From Actinoplanes teichomyceticus ATCC 31121 (GTDB taxonomy: Bacteria > Actinomycetota > Actinomycetes > Mycobacteriales > Micromonosporaceae): DNA of 64,000 nt. The notes beneath the pieces were generated by a model, which did no database searches, was not told the DNA's origin, and saw only the letters and a program-made list of their open reading frames with translations. Shown here piece after piece: positions 1 to 6,840 of the stretch. The stretch spans positions 5,605,001-5,669,000 of the forward strand of contig NZ_CP023865.1 of NCBI RefSeq assembly GCF_003711105.1. The letters run 5' to 3'. The translations under genes and the position numbers were made by a program. Position 1 is the stretch's first letter, and each line of letters opens with the position of its first letter.

Positions 1-125
1 GGCGGCAGACCCGCGCCTTCGTCGTCCCCGGCACCCCGCCCGCCTACCAGCACTACCGGTTGCAGATCACCGCCAACCACGGGGCGCCGATGACCCAGCT
101 CGCCGAGTGGCAGCTGCTCGGCTGA
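1..125 (+). CDS. C-terminal fragment of a discoidin (F5/8 type C) domain protein
   Basis: Only the last 40 codons lie in the window, ending in TGA at 123-125. The frame reads ...AYQHYRLQITANHGAP followed by TQLAEWQLLG at the very end. This is the typical last strand of an F5/8 type C (discoidin/CBM32-like) domain, which often closes secreted actinobacterial glycoside hydrolases. The domain binds carbohydrate or cell-surface polymers. The catalytic part, if any, is upstream of the window, so the enzyme class cannot be named. A strong hairpin follows directly. The family call rests on a short stretch and is moderately secure. Confidence 0.6.
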   Translation, partial: RQTRAFVVPGTPPAYQHYRLQITANHGAPMTQLAEWQLLG

Positions 126-135
126 CCGCGCCACC

Positions 136-159
136 CGCCCGTCCCGGCCGGGACGGGCG
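136..159. terminator. Inverted repeat between convergent genes
   Basis: A perfect 10-base stem, CGCCCGTCCC / GGGACGGGCG, with a GGCC loop sits between the stop of the plus-strand discoidin gene (125) and the stop of the minus-strand secreted protein (176). Its position between two convergent 3' ends fits a bidirectional terminator. There is no T-run, which is normal in high-GC actinomycetes. Confidence 0.6.
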
Positions 160-175
160 TCGCCCGTGCGCGACC

Positions 176-628
176 TCAGTGCCAGACCGTGTAACGCACC
201 TGCTGGATGGTGGGCTCGATGTACTCCACGGCGTACAGCACCCGGTACACCGCGCCGTCGGGCACGCCGGACGCGAGCACGGTCCGGGTCGAGGGCCGCT
301 CGGCGCACGCCGTGACCGGATCGGTGTAGGTGGCCGCGGAGCCGTCCGCCGGGAAGAATCCGACCAGGAACGTCTGACAGCGGTCCGACGCGTCGGCCAC
401 GTCCCGGATGTGCGAGACGCTGATCGTCGAGCAGGCCGACCGCGGCACGATGAGCGGCTGGCTGGCGACCCGGCCGCCCGCGTAGAAATCGGTGGCCGGA
501 CGTGCCGGCGCGCACTGCGGCGCCGTCGCCTGCCCGCGGCCGGGCGAGGCGGTGGCCGCGGCGGGCGCCGCCACCGCCGTCAGGGCCGCCGAGACGACCG
601 CCGCCGTCACGCTCCACGCTCTGCTCAT
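176..628 (-). CDS. Small secreted protein of unknown function
   Basis: This encodes 150 residues. The ATG at 628 is chosen because GGAGGG lies 7 bases upstream; a longer frame exists but lacks a ribosome site. Residues 1-27 form a signal peptide with an Arg-containing n-region, a long Ala/Val core and an AxA-type end (AAATA) before SPGRG. The mature part, about 120 residues, has four Cys and no motif I recognise. It contains a central stretch typical of small beta-rich exported proteins and ends in RYTVWH. It stands alone between a convergent neighbour and the kinase gene, so context gives no function. Confidence 0.7.
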   Translation of the reverse strand: MSRAWSVTAAVVSAALTAVAAPAAATASPGRGQATAPQCAPARPATDFYAGGRVASQPLIVPRSACSTISVSHIRDVADASDRCQTFLVGFFPADGSAATYTDPVTACAERPSTRTVLASGVPDGAVYRVLYAVEYIEPTIQQVRYTVWH

Positions 629-772
629 CGGAACTCCCTCCAACGCTATGTGACTCAGGTCACAACAGCTTTCTCCCGGGTTCCGCCGGAGGCAAGTCGT
701 GCACCGTGCCAATCCGTCCGCCCGGTGACCGGTGCCGGCGGAGCGGGTCCGGGCGTGACCGGCGCCCGGACC

Positions 773-2287
773 TCACGGCGTGTACAGCGCGCGGTAGCGG
801 GCCACCTCGGAGGTGTACCTGCGCCACTTCGGCGAGATGCCCCTCGCCTGGATCACGCTGGTCGCCGACGAGCGGTAGGCCGCCGCCAGCAGCAGGCCGG
901 GGTCACCGGGCACCGACTTGAGCTTGTCCGCCTGGAAGCACAGCAGCCGGCCCATCGGCGGGATGGACATCTCCGGCGGGAACGGCGGCTTCGGCGGAAC
1001 CGCGGGCGGGGTGCCCGGCAGATAGCCGGCGAGCACACTCGGGGTCCAGCGGGCGATGCCGTACTCGTCCTTGGCCGGGTCGCTGAGATCCGGGTCGAAG
1101 TTGCTCTCCACCTTCAGCATCGCCGCGATCAGCGGCGGGTTCAGCCCCTCGGCGTCGCACATGGTGCCCGCCGCCACGATCAGCGGACGGTACTGCTCCG
1201 GGATGCCGACGCCGCGCTTGAGCAACTCGTCGCCCGCGAAGCTGGGCGACGGCGCGGCGTCCGGCCGGTCGTCCCGCCGCGACACGGTCACCGCCGTGGC
1301 CGTCCCGGCGGTGGCCAGGATCAGCGCCGCCGCGCCGGCCGCCACGAGCCGGCGAGGCACCCGCGACGCGCGCGGCGCCGGCTGCTGGCGCATCCGGGCC
1401 AGCAACTCGGCGGCCGGGTGCCGGGCCCGCTCCCCGTGGGTGGGCGCCAGGCAGTCGCGGATGATCGAGCGCCACGCCTCCGGCACGGTGTCCGGGACCG
1501 GCACCTCGGCGCGGGTCCGCACGTACTGCGCGGCGGCCAGCGCCCACGCCCGCTGGCCCGCGCCCGGGAACGGGAAGTCGCCGGTGAACGCCTGGTAGGC
1601 CAGCACGCCCAGCGCCCAGATGTCGGAGGTGGTGCGTACCGCGATGCCCCGCTCGCCGAGCGATTCGGTCCAGTACTCCGGCGGCAGGTAGCCGGAGGAG
1701 CCGATCGGCGGCAGGTAGCCGTGGGTGCCCTCGATCTCGGCGGTCAGCCCGAAATCGGCCAGGCGCACCGATCCGTCGTCCATCAGCAGCACGTTGGCCG
1801 GTTTCAGATCGCCGTGGATCCAGCCGTTCCCGTGCATGTACGCGATGCCCTCGCACACCTGGGTCACCAGCGCGGCGGCGTCCGGCAGCGGCCGCCCGGC
1901 GTGCTCGCGCATCAGGTCGGCGAGCGAGCCCCGGGCCCGCTCCATCACGATGACGGCCGCCCCGTCCAGGGCGGGAGCCTGCGGATCGTCCACGACCAGG
2001 GTGTCGTAGCAGCGGATCAGCCGCTCGTGCGCACCGCCGCGGTGGAACCGCACCTCCCGGCCGGCCATCGCGGCGAGGTGGCTCAGCTGGCGCGACGTGA
2101 CCGTTCCGGTGGGCAGGAACTTGAGCGCCGCCCGTGCCGGGAGGCCGTCGGCGCCGGCGCCGACCCACCGGGCGTCGTAGACACTGCCCCAGCTTCCGGT
2201 GGCGATGCCGCCGGTGACCTCCCACCCGCCGACGCGATAGCCGGCCGGCACCTCGACCGCCCAGGCGCCGGGCCGCGGCGGGCTCAC
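773..2287 (-). CDS. Transmembrane Ser/Thr protein kinase with exported lytic-transglycosylase-like domain
   Basis: This encodes 504 residues starting at GTG 2287, which overlaps the TGA of the upstream FHA-like gene (GTGA), so the two are translationally coupled. The kinase domain covers roughly residues 17-300, with catalytic Lys in AALKFLP (K56), the loop HGDLKPAN (D160; HGD rather than the usual HRD) and DFG at 178-180. A membrane segment covers about 315-335. Beyond it, residues 355-504 resemble an SLT/lysozyme-like fold: a Glu in KVESNFDP (E394) is at the expected catalytic position and is followed by GIARWTP. One-component kinases normally carry PASTA or other sensor repeats; a muralytic-like exported domain suggests peptidoglycan sensing. 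Whether it cleaves glycan is unknown. Confidence 0.85.
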   Translation of the reverse strand: MSPPRPGAWAVEVPAGYRVGGWEVTGGIATGSWGSVYDARWVGAGADGLPARAALKFLPTGTVTSRQLSHLAAMAGREVRFHRGGAHERLIRCYDTLVVDDPQAPALDGAAVIVMERARGSLADLMREHAGRPLPDAAALVTQVCEGIAYMHGNGWIHGDLKPANVLLMDDGSVRLADFGLTAEIEGTHGYLPPIGSSGYLPPEYWTESLGERGIAVRTTSDIWALGVLAYQAFTGDFPFPGAGQRAWALAAAQYVRTRAEVPVPDTVPEAWRSIIRDCLAPTHGERARHPAAELLARMRQQPAPRASRVPRRLVAAGAAALILATAGTATAVTVSRRDDRPDAAPSPSFAGDELLKRGVGIPEQYRPLIVAAGTMCDAEGLNPPLIAAMLKVESNFDPDLSDPAKDEYGIARWTPSVLAGYLPGTPPAVPPKPPFPPEMSIPPMGRLLCFQADKLKSVPGDPGLLLAAAYRSSATSVIQARGISPKWRRYTSEVARYRALYTP

Positions 2288-3045
2288 CCGGCCCCCACCG
2301 GCGTGGGCAGCAGCCGCAGATGGTCCTCCCGGACCAGGTTGAACCGCAGCGCCAGCGACACCAGCGCGGCCCGCTTGGTGTCCAGCCGCCGCGCCCCGTC
2401 GACCGCGTCCTGTTTCACCCGCAGTTTCGTGCGGGCCAGGTAGTCGATGTGGAAGTTGACCGCGGCGACCGTCAGGTCCGCGCAGGCCGGCAGCGGCCGC
2501 AGCCGGTTCACCACGTTCTCCACCGTCGGGATCGCCACGTGCGAGCGGTCGCGCAGCCGTGGCTCGCAGAGCGCGACCAGCACCAGGAAGTACTTCGCCG
2601 ACTCGTCCAGCGGGAACGCCGCCAGCGTGCCCTCGCCGTCCGGCGCGCCGGCCGCGGCGCGGTCCAGGTAGGCGTGCATCGGCGCGAAGACACTGAACCG
2701 GACGAAATCCAGCCCGGCGGGCAGCACCACGCGGGAGATCTCGAACGGGATCGGCGCCGCCAGCCGGCCGGGCGGCACCTTGACGTGCTCCCCCGCGCCC
2801 TCCGGGTTCTCCACCACATAGGTCTTGTCGGCGCTGAAGTTGCTCAGCAGCCAGTGGTCGGCGGCGCCCTGGATCTCCCCGGCCAGCCGCGGCACACCCG
2901 GATCGGCGAGCCGCACGTCCACCGCGACGCCCGGGGCCCCGCGCCCGAACCGGACCTTGGCCCCCGGCCCCAGCGCCACCGTCGTCGTGCGCGGCCTGCC
3001 GTCCCGATCGGTGCCGTCGGCGAGATGGATGAGCACCGTATCCAT
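2284..3045 (-). CDS. FHA-like domain protein coupled to the kinase
   Basis: This encodes 253 residues; the ATG at 3045 has GGAGGTG about 8 bases upstream. Residues 25-110 look like a forkhead-associated fold: VRFGRG near 31-36, then a GEI...HWLLSNFS block and a following TYVVEN strand, matching the FGR / S-x-x-H / N pattern loosely. FHA domains bind phosphothreonine. The C-terminal half (about 120-253) is alpha-helical with no clear family; in related actinobacterial proteins this region can be a helix-turn-helix, but I cannot show that here. The 4-base overlap with the downstream kinase suggests that this is the kinase's substrate or adaptor. Confidence 0.7.
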   Translation of the reverse strand: MDTVLIHLADGTDRDGRPRTTTVALGPGAKVRFGRGAPGVAVDVRLADPGVPRLAGEIQGAADHWLLSNFSADKTYVVENPEGAGEHVKVPPGRLAAPIPFEISRVVLPAGLDFVRFSVFAPMHAYLDRAAAGAPDGEGTLAAFPLDESAKYFLVLVALCEPRLRDRSHVAIPTVENVVNRLRPLPACADLTVAAVNFHIDYLARTKLRVKQDAVDGARRLDTKRAALVSLALRFNLVREDHLRLLPTPVGAG

Positions 3046-3213
3046 CGACCCACACCTCCGCGTCGCACAGTGCCGTCGCCGAGCAGCCAGTCTACATATG
3101 CCGCGGTCTATCCCGGTCCGCGCCACCCGATCTTCCCTAAGAATTCGCAGGACCGCTGACCTGGGCTTCCGTGCGTCAATGGGGGTACCACCGTCCCCTC
3201 GGGAGCGAGGCAG

Positions 3214-3960
3214 ATGAACACTCTCACCGCCAGCGGGCTGCGCTTCGGCGTCCTCGGCCCGCTCGCCCTGTGGTCCGACGGCGCCGGTGACACCCTGACC
3301 GCGCCGAAACTCCGCGGCCTGCTCACCCTCCTGCTGCTCGACAGCGCACCGGTGCCGGCGGCGCGGGCCCGTTCCGTGCTCGACGAGGACGAGCGCCGCC
3401 GCGACAGCACCGGGGCCCTGCACGTCGCCGTCCACCGCCTGCGCCGCTGGCTGGTGCAACACGGCGGCCACCGCCTCGACCTGGAACCGGCCGGCTACCG
3501 CCTGACCGTCGCCGGCGGCGAGGTGGACGCACAACGCTTCCGCCGCCTGCTCGCCGCCGCCCGGGGCGGGACCGACCCGGCCGAGCGGGCCGAGCACCTG
3601 ATGCGGGCGCTGGCGCTGTGGCGCGGCCCGGTCGGCGCGGACGCCCCCTGCGCGGTCCGCCGGCAGTACGCGGCGCGCCAGCTGGAACGCCTGCGCCGCC
3701 AGGCGACCGTCGCGCTCGCCGACACCTGCCTGGAGGCCGGGCTGGCCGACCGGGCGCTGCCGCTGATCGAGCGGGCGGCCGCGGAGTCGCCGTACGACGA
3801 ACGGGCCCAGTCGCTGTTCGCGCTGTCGCTGGCCGCGTGCGGGCTGCCGGCCGAGGCGCTGCAGGTGATCGAGGGCACCCGCCGCACCCTCGCCACCGAG
3901 CTGGGCATCGACCCGGGCCCGCACCTGCGCGACGCGCAGCTGCGCATCCTGCGCCCGTGA
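3214..3960 (+). CDS. SARP-type regulator (winged helix plus BTAD)
   Basis: This encodes 248 residues with a GAGCGAGG ribosome site before ATG 3214. Residues 8-80 form an OmpR-like winged helix (LRFGVLGPLALW at the start, ALHVAVHRLRRWL as the recognition region). Residues 95-248 form a bacterial transcriptional activation domain with TPR-like helices, ending LGIDPGPHLRDAQLRIL, which is the family hallmark. SARPs activate secondary-metabolite or regulatory genes by binding direct repeats near the -35 box. It is divergent from the FHA-kinase pair and 16 kb from the PKS operon, so its target is not clear. It lacks the NB-ARC/TPR extension of large AfsR proteins. Confidence 0.85.
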   Translation: MNTLTASGLRFGVLGPLALWSDGAGDTLTAPKLRGLLTLLLLDSAPVPAARARSVLDEDERRRDSTGALHVAVHRLRRWLVQHGGHRLDLEPAGYRLTVAGGEVDAQRFRRLLAAARGGTDPAERAEHLMRALALWRGPVGADAPCAVRRQYAARQLERLRRQATVALADTCLEAGLADRALPLIERAAAESPYDERAQSLFALSLAACGLPAEALQVIEGTRRTLATELGIDPGPHLRDAQLRILRP

Positions 3961-3967
3961 CGGGGGT

Positions 3968-4000
3968 GCGCCGCCCGCCGCGGTTCGCGGCGGGCGGCGC
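3968..4000. terminator. Perfect 15-base hairpin between convergent genes
   Basis: The left arm GCGCCGCCCGCCGCG (3968-3982), a 3-base loop and the exact reverse complement (3986-4000) lie 8 bases after the regulator stop and 16 bases before the convergent stop at 4017. This fits a bidirectional, T-less terminator. Confidence 0.75.
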
Positions 4001-4016
4001 GGCGCGCGGGGGCCCG

Positions 4017-5054
4017 TCAGGACAGGGCCATGTCGCTGTAGTAGTGGCGCAGGATGGCCCGGTGGTCCCGGCCCGCGTTGGCCAGGTCACGCGAGCCGTA
4101 CTGGGACATCCAGTCCCCGTCCACCCAGGCCGGGCACTCGGTCGTGGTCGCGCAGTAGTGCGCCTGCAGGATGTCGCCGCCGCGGGTCATCCGCGTCGAC
4201 CAGGTCCGGTCCACCGCGGAGGACGTCGACGCCTGCGCCGACGACGGCCGGTAGACCTGGTCCTGGACGTCGTCACGCACGTCGTAGCACTGCCCGGCCG
4301 GGGTCTTGCGGGTCGAGTGCAGCGCCCAGTACCAGCCGTAGCTCTTCACCGCCATCGCGCCGGCGTCCAGCGAGGCGGCCGGCCAGCTCGCCACCCACTC
4401 GTTCGGCAGGACGTTCTTGACGTACGTCTTGAAGTCCACCCGGTCGACCCGGCCGAGGCCGACCCGGTAGACCAGGATCGTGCTCGGCAGCGTGCTGTTC
4501 GTGCCGTCGGTGCTGCACCCACCCGTGGCCGCCAGCAGCTCGTGCGAGGCGTTGTTGTTCTTCAGCGTGGCGTTCAGGTTGCCCTTCGCCCCGGGCGCGA
4601 AGTCCTGGCCGGCGCCGGCGTAGTTGCTGTTGAAGTAGACCCGCACGGTGTGGCCGGTGCGGTTCCACACCGACGCGGCGTTGTTCTTCACGCACACGCC
4701 GTTGCCCTCGCCGGCGCCCTTGAACTCGTAACAGGACGGCTGGGTGGTGCCGTAGTCGTCCAGCGAGCCGGTGAAGTCGGAGACCGAGCCGGCCTGGTTG
4801 CTGTTGTAGTAGTAGCAGAACTCGCCGCTGTCGCACGCCCCGTCGCGGTCGGCGGCGGACGCCGCGCCCGGCGCCACGACCGTCCCGGCGAGCACCGCCA
4901 CCACGAGAGCCAGGATCCCCGACACGCCACGGTGGACGGCCGTGCGCCTCGCGGTCCCTCGTGGAGCGCGCGCGTCACCTCCGCCCGCGCGGCGCTCGGG
5001 TACGCCTGCGAAGTCGTGCCGGGTTACGGCGATGGCCGGCCGGGAACGACGCAT
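4017..5054 (-). CDS. Secreted I36-like and SpoIID/LytB domain fusion
   Basis: This encodes 345 residues. The ATG at 5054 has GAGGAGG 7 bases upstream. A long, Arg-rich n-region (about 44 residues) precedes a hydrophobic core (ILALVVAVLAGTVV) and an AASA cleavage site. Residues about 70-180 match the crystallin-like peptidase-inhibitor family I36: FCYYYNSNQAGS, paired Cys residues and VYFNSNYAG. Residues 195-345 match SpoIID/LytB: VDFKTYVKNVLPNEW, then AASLDAGAMAVKSYGW, and a late SQYGS motif. SpoIID proteins degrade denuded peptidoglycan glycan strands, while LytB-like members modify the wall. A protease-inhibitor-like fold joined to a wall hydrolase fold may protect or target it. The upstream region carries repeated GTCAG motifs. 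Confidence 0.8.
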   Translation of the reverse strand: MRRSRPAIAVTRHDFAGVPERRAGGGDARAPRGTARRTAVHRGVSGILALVVAVLAGTVVAPGAASAADRDGACDSGEFCYYYNSNQAGSVSDFTGSLDDYGTTQPSCYEFKGAGEGNGVCVKNNAASVWNRTGHTVRVYFNSNYAGAGQDFAPGAKGNLNATLKNNNASHELLAATGGCSTDGTNSTLPSTILVYRVGLGRVDRVDFKTYVKNVLPNEWVASWPAASLDAGAMAVKSYGWYWALHSTRKTPAGQCYDVRDDVQDQVYRPSSAQASTSSAVDRTWSTRMTRGGDILQAHYCATTTECPAWVDGDWMSQYGSRDLANAGRDHRAILRHYYSDMALS

Positions 5055-5140
5055 GATCGGTCCTCCTCGTGGGGTGGCAGTCGTGGGAACGGGCAACACC
5101 CTGCGAGACGGAACCGGCTGTCCGGTAGTGCCACTGTCCT

Positions 5141-5190
5141 GTCAGATCTGTCAGACGCACGCTGACCTCGGCAGACACCGGTGTTGTCAG
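5141..5190. promoter_or_regulatory. Repeated GTCAG motifs upstream of the I36-SpoIID gene
   Basis: GTCAG occurs at 5141, 5150 and 5186 (CTGAC on the coding strand), with an opposed copy (CTGAC) at 5162. The first pair forms the direct repeat TGTCAGATC TGTCAGACG. Three similar copies occur upstream of the HTH/NBR1-Ig gene at 6250-6277. A shared operator is possible; no regulator is proven. Confidence 0.35.
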
Positions 5191-5278
5191 GTTGGCCGGC
5201 ACGGGTTGACATCGCTCGTCGCGCCCGCCGGGGCTCGGGCGCGGCGACCCGGGCCACCCGGGCCGGCCGCGGCCGGGC

Positions 5279-6238
5279 TCAGGCGACGACGTTGACCAGG
5301 AAGTACACCGGCCGGCGGCTGGGGAAGAACGGCCGGCCCTGCTCGTCGACCATCTTCCAGCTGACCCAGCATCGCCCGGGCGCGCTCGGCGCGGTGACCG
5401 GAACACTGATCATGACCTGTTCGCCGGGCAGCGTGTCGCCGATCGGCACCCGCTCCGGCGTGCGGCAGCCGCCGCCGTCACCGGGCGGGTTGATCCGGGC
5501 CAGGAACCGGTTGTGCCAGCCGACCGTGCCCACGTTCGCGATCGCCCACACCTTCGTGAACTCTTCGCCGACCTTCACCTCCATACCGTCGGGCACGGTG
5601 ATGTCGGCGACGAACTGGCTCGCATCCCCGGGCAGCCGCGGGCCGGAGGAGGGCGCCGCCTGGCCCGCGTCGTCCCGGGGGCGGCCACGGACGGCGAGGA
5701 CGGCGACGGCGGCGGTCACCAGCACGACCACCGCGACCACCGCGGCGGCGAGCCACCGCGGGCGGCGCCGCCGCGCGTCCGTGACCGCGGCCGCGCCGGC
5801 CGGCTGCGGGTCCGCCACGGCCGGACCGGGCTCCGGCGCCGCCGCATCGGCGCCGGCGGCCGGCGTCCCGGCGTCCTGCCCGCCGGCCTGCGCGGCGCCG
5901 GCGGCGACCGGGGCGGCCGGTCCGGGACCCGGCGCCGGGCCGGCCGGCGGCGCGGCCGGGGCCTCGCCGGTACGCTGCGCCTCCTCCCAGCGGCGCCGCC
6001 ACTGCGCCTCGTCCGCCTCGCACGCCCGGACGAACTCGCGGGTGGTCTCCCAGGACGGGAAGCGTGCCCCGGCCGCGGCCTCGTGCAGGGTCGTGTGCGA
6101 GATGCGGCCGGACCGCCCGGCCATCTTCCGGAACGACGGGTTGCCCACGGAGGCCCGCAGCGCCCGCAGCTGTCCGGCGAAGCGCTCGGCGGCCGCCCGG
6201 TGCCCCACCGGCTCCGCGGGCACATGCTGGTCTTCCAT
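5279..6238 (-). CDS. Membrane-anchored HTH protein with exported NBR1-like Ig domain
   Basis: This encodes 319 residues from ATG 6238, preceded by a G-rich site. Residues 15-90 form an N-terminal helical region like the XRE-type modules of actinobacteria (FAGQLRALRASVGNPSFRKMA, then SHTTLHEAAAG). Residues 90-155 are an Ala/Pro/Gly-rich linker. Residues 163-183 form one membrane segment after an Arg-rich stop. Residues 205-319 match the NBR1-Ig-like (FW) domain: MEVKVGEEFTKVWAIANVG, WHNRFLARI, and a closing CWVSWKMVDEQG strand. The layout places a DNA- or protein-binding module inside the cell and an Ig-like module outside. Binding partners are unknown. It is divergent from the small secreted protein at 6375. 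Confidence 0.8.
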   Translation of the reverse strand: MEDQHVPAEPVGHRAAAERFAGQLRALRASVGNPSFRKMAGRSGRISHTTLHEAAAGARFPSWETTREFVRACEADEAQWRRRWEEAQRTGEAPAAPPAGPAPGPGPAAPVAAGAAQAGGQDAGTPAAGADAAAPEPGPAVADPQPAGAAAVTDARRRRPRWLAAAVVAVVVLVTAAVAVLAVRGRPRDDAGQAAPSSGPRLPGDASQFVADITVPDGMEVKVGEEFTKVWAIANVGTVGWHNRFLARINPPGDGGGCRTPERVPIGDTLPGEQVMISVPVTAPSAPGRCWVSWKMVDEQGRPFFPSRRPVYFLVNVVA

Positions 6239-6248
6239 CGTCCCCCCA

Positions 6249-6277
6249 TGTCAGACACCGTCGTCAGGCGTTGTCAG
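6249..6277. promoter_or_regulatory. Three GTCAG motifs in a divergent promoter region
   Basis: GTCAG copies at 6250, 6263 and 6273 lie just upstream of the ATG at 6238. They are too close to that start to serve as -35 boxes, which favours an operator. The same motif recurs at 5141-5190. Confidence 0.35.
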
Positions 6278-6374
6278 AGCGCGTAAGAGGCTACCGAACG
6301 AGCCCTCGCGTTGATCAATGTGGTCACTGACGACGCCGGCCACGACGGTTCCGGCGCATCGAAGGAGGTCAACA

Positions 6375-6791
6375 ATGAAGAGCCTTTCCCGGCGCGGCGT
6401 GCGGGTCCTGGCGGCCGCCGGACTGGCCGTGCCCGCGGCGCTGGCGTTCGCCGGTCCGGCCCAGGCCGAGACCAACCCGCGCTGTGCGAGCTCGGTGCAG
6501 ATCGGCGCGACGGCGTACGTCACCGTCGGCGGGCAGACCGCCGCCTCGGTCAAGCAGTACAAGGGGTGCGGCAAGAACTACGCGTACACCTACGTGTGGC
6601 AGCAGTACCGCAACACCCACGGCTCGTACCAGGTCTGCACCTCCATCGTGACCGGCAACACGCTGCGCGATCTGCAGTGCTCCAGCGGCCCGGACGTCTG
6701 GTCGCTGGGCGCCAGCACGCTGTCGGTGTGCACCCGGGCCCTCGGCGGGATCTCCGACGTGGCGCAGAAGGAGACCGAGGAACGCTGCTGA
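6375..6791 (+). CDS. Small secreted six-cysteine protein
   Basis: This encodes 138 residues. AAGGAGGT lies 6 bases before ATG 6375. The signal peptide is clear: MKSLSRRGVRVL, an Ala-rich core, and cleavage after GPAQA. The mature region of about 107 residues has exactly six Cys, including the final residue, which suits three disulfides. Aromatic-rich segments (KNYAYTYVWQQYRN) suggest a beta-sandwich surface protein. I do not recognise the family. The gene shares its promoter region with the HTH/NBR1-Ig gene and ends just before the CBM2 kinase gene. Confidence 0.75.
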   Translation: MKSLSRRGVRVLAAAGLAVPAALAFAGPAQAETNPRCASSVQIGATAYVTVGGQTAASVKQYKGCGKNYAYTYVWQQYRNTHGSYQVCTSIVTGNTLRDLQCSSGPDVWSLGASTLSVCTRALGGISDVAQKETEERC

Positions 6792-6806
6792 CGAGCCGCC
6801 GGACGC

Positions 6807-6835
6807 GCCGGCCCGACTGGGGGGTTTGGGCCGGC
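6807..6835 (+). terminator. Short inverted repeat after the six-cysteine protein gene
   Basis: Arms GCCGGCCC (6807-6814) and GGGCCGGC (6828-6835) enclose a 13-base loop. The hairpin overlaps the first possible TTG start of the next gene (6826), which argues for a later start there. Confidence 0.4.
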
Positions 6836-6840
6836 CGCCG

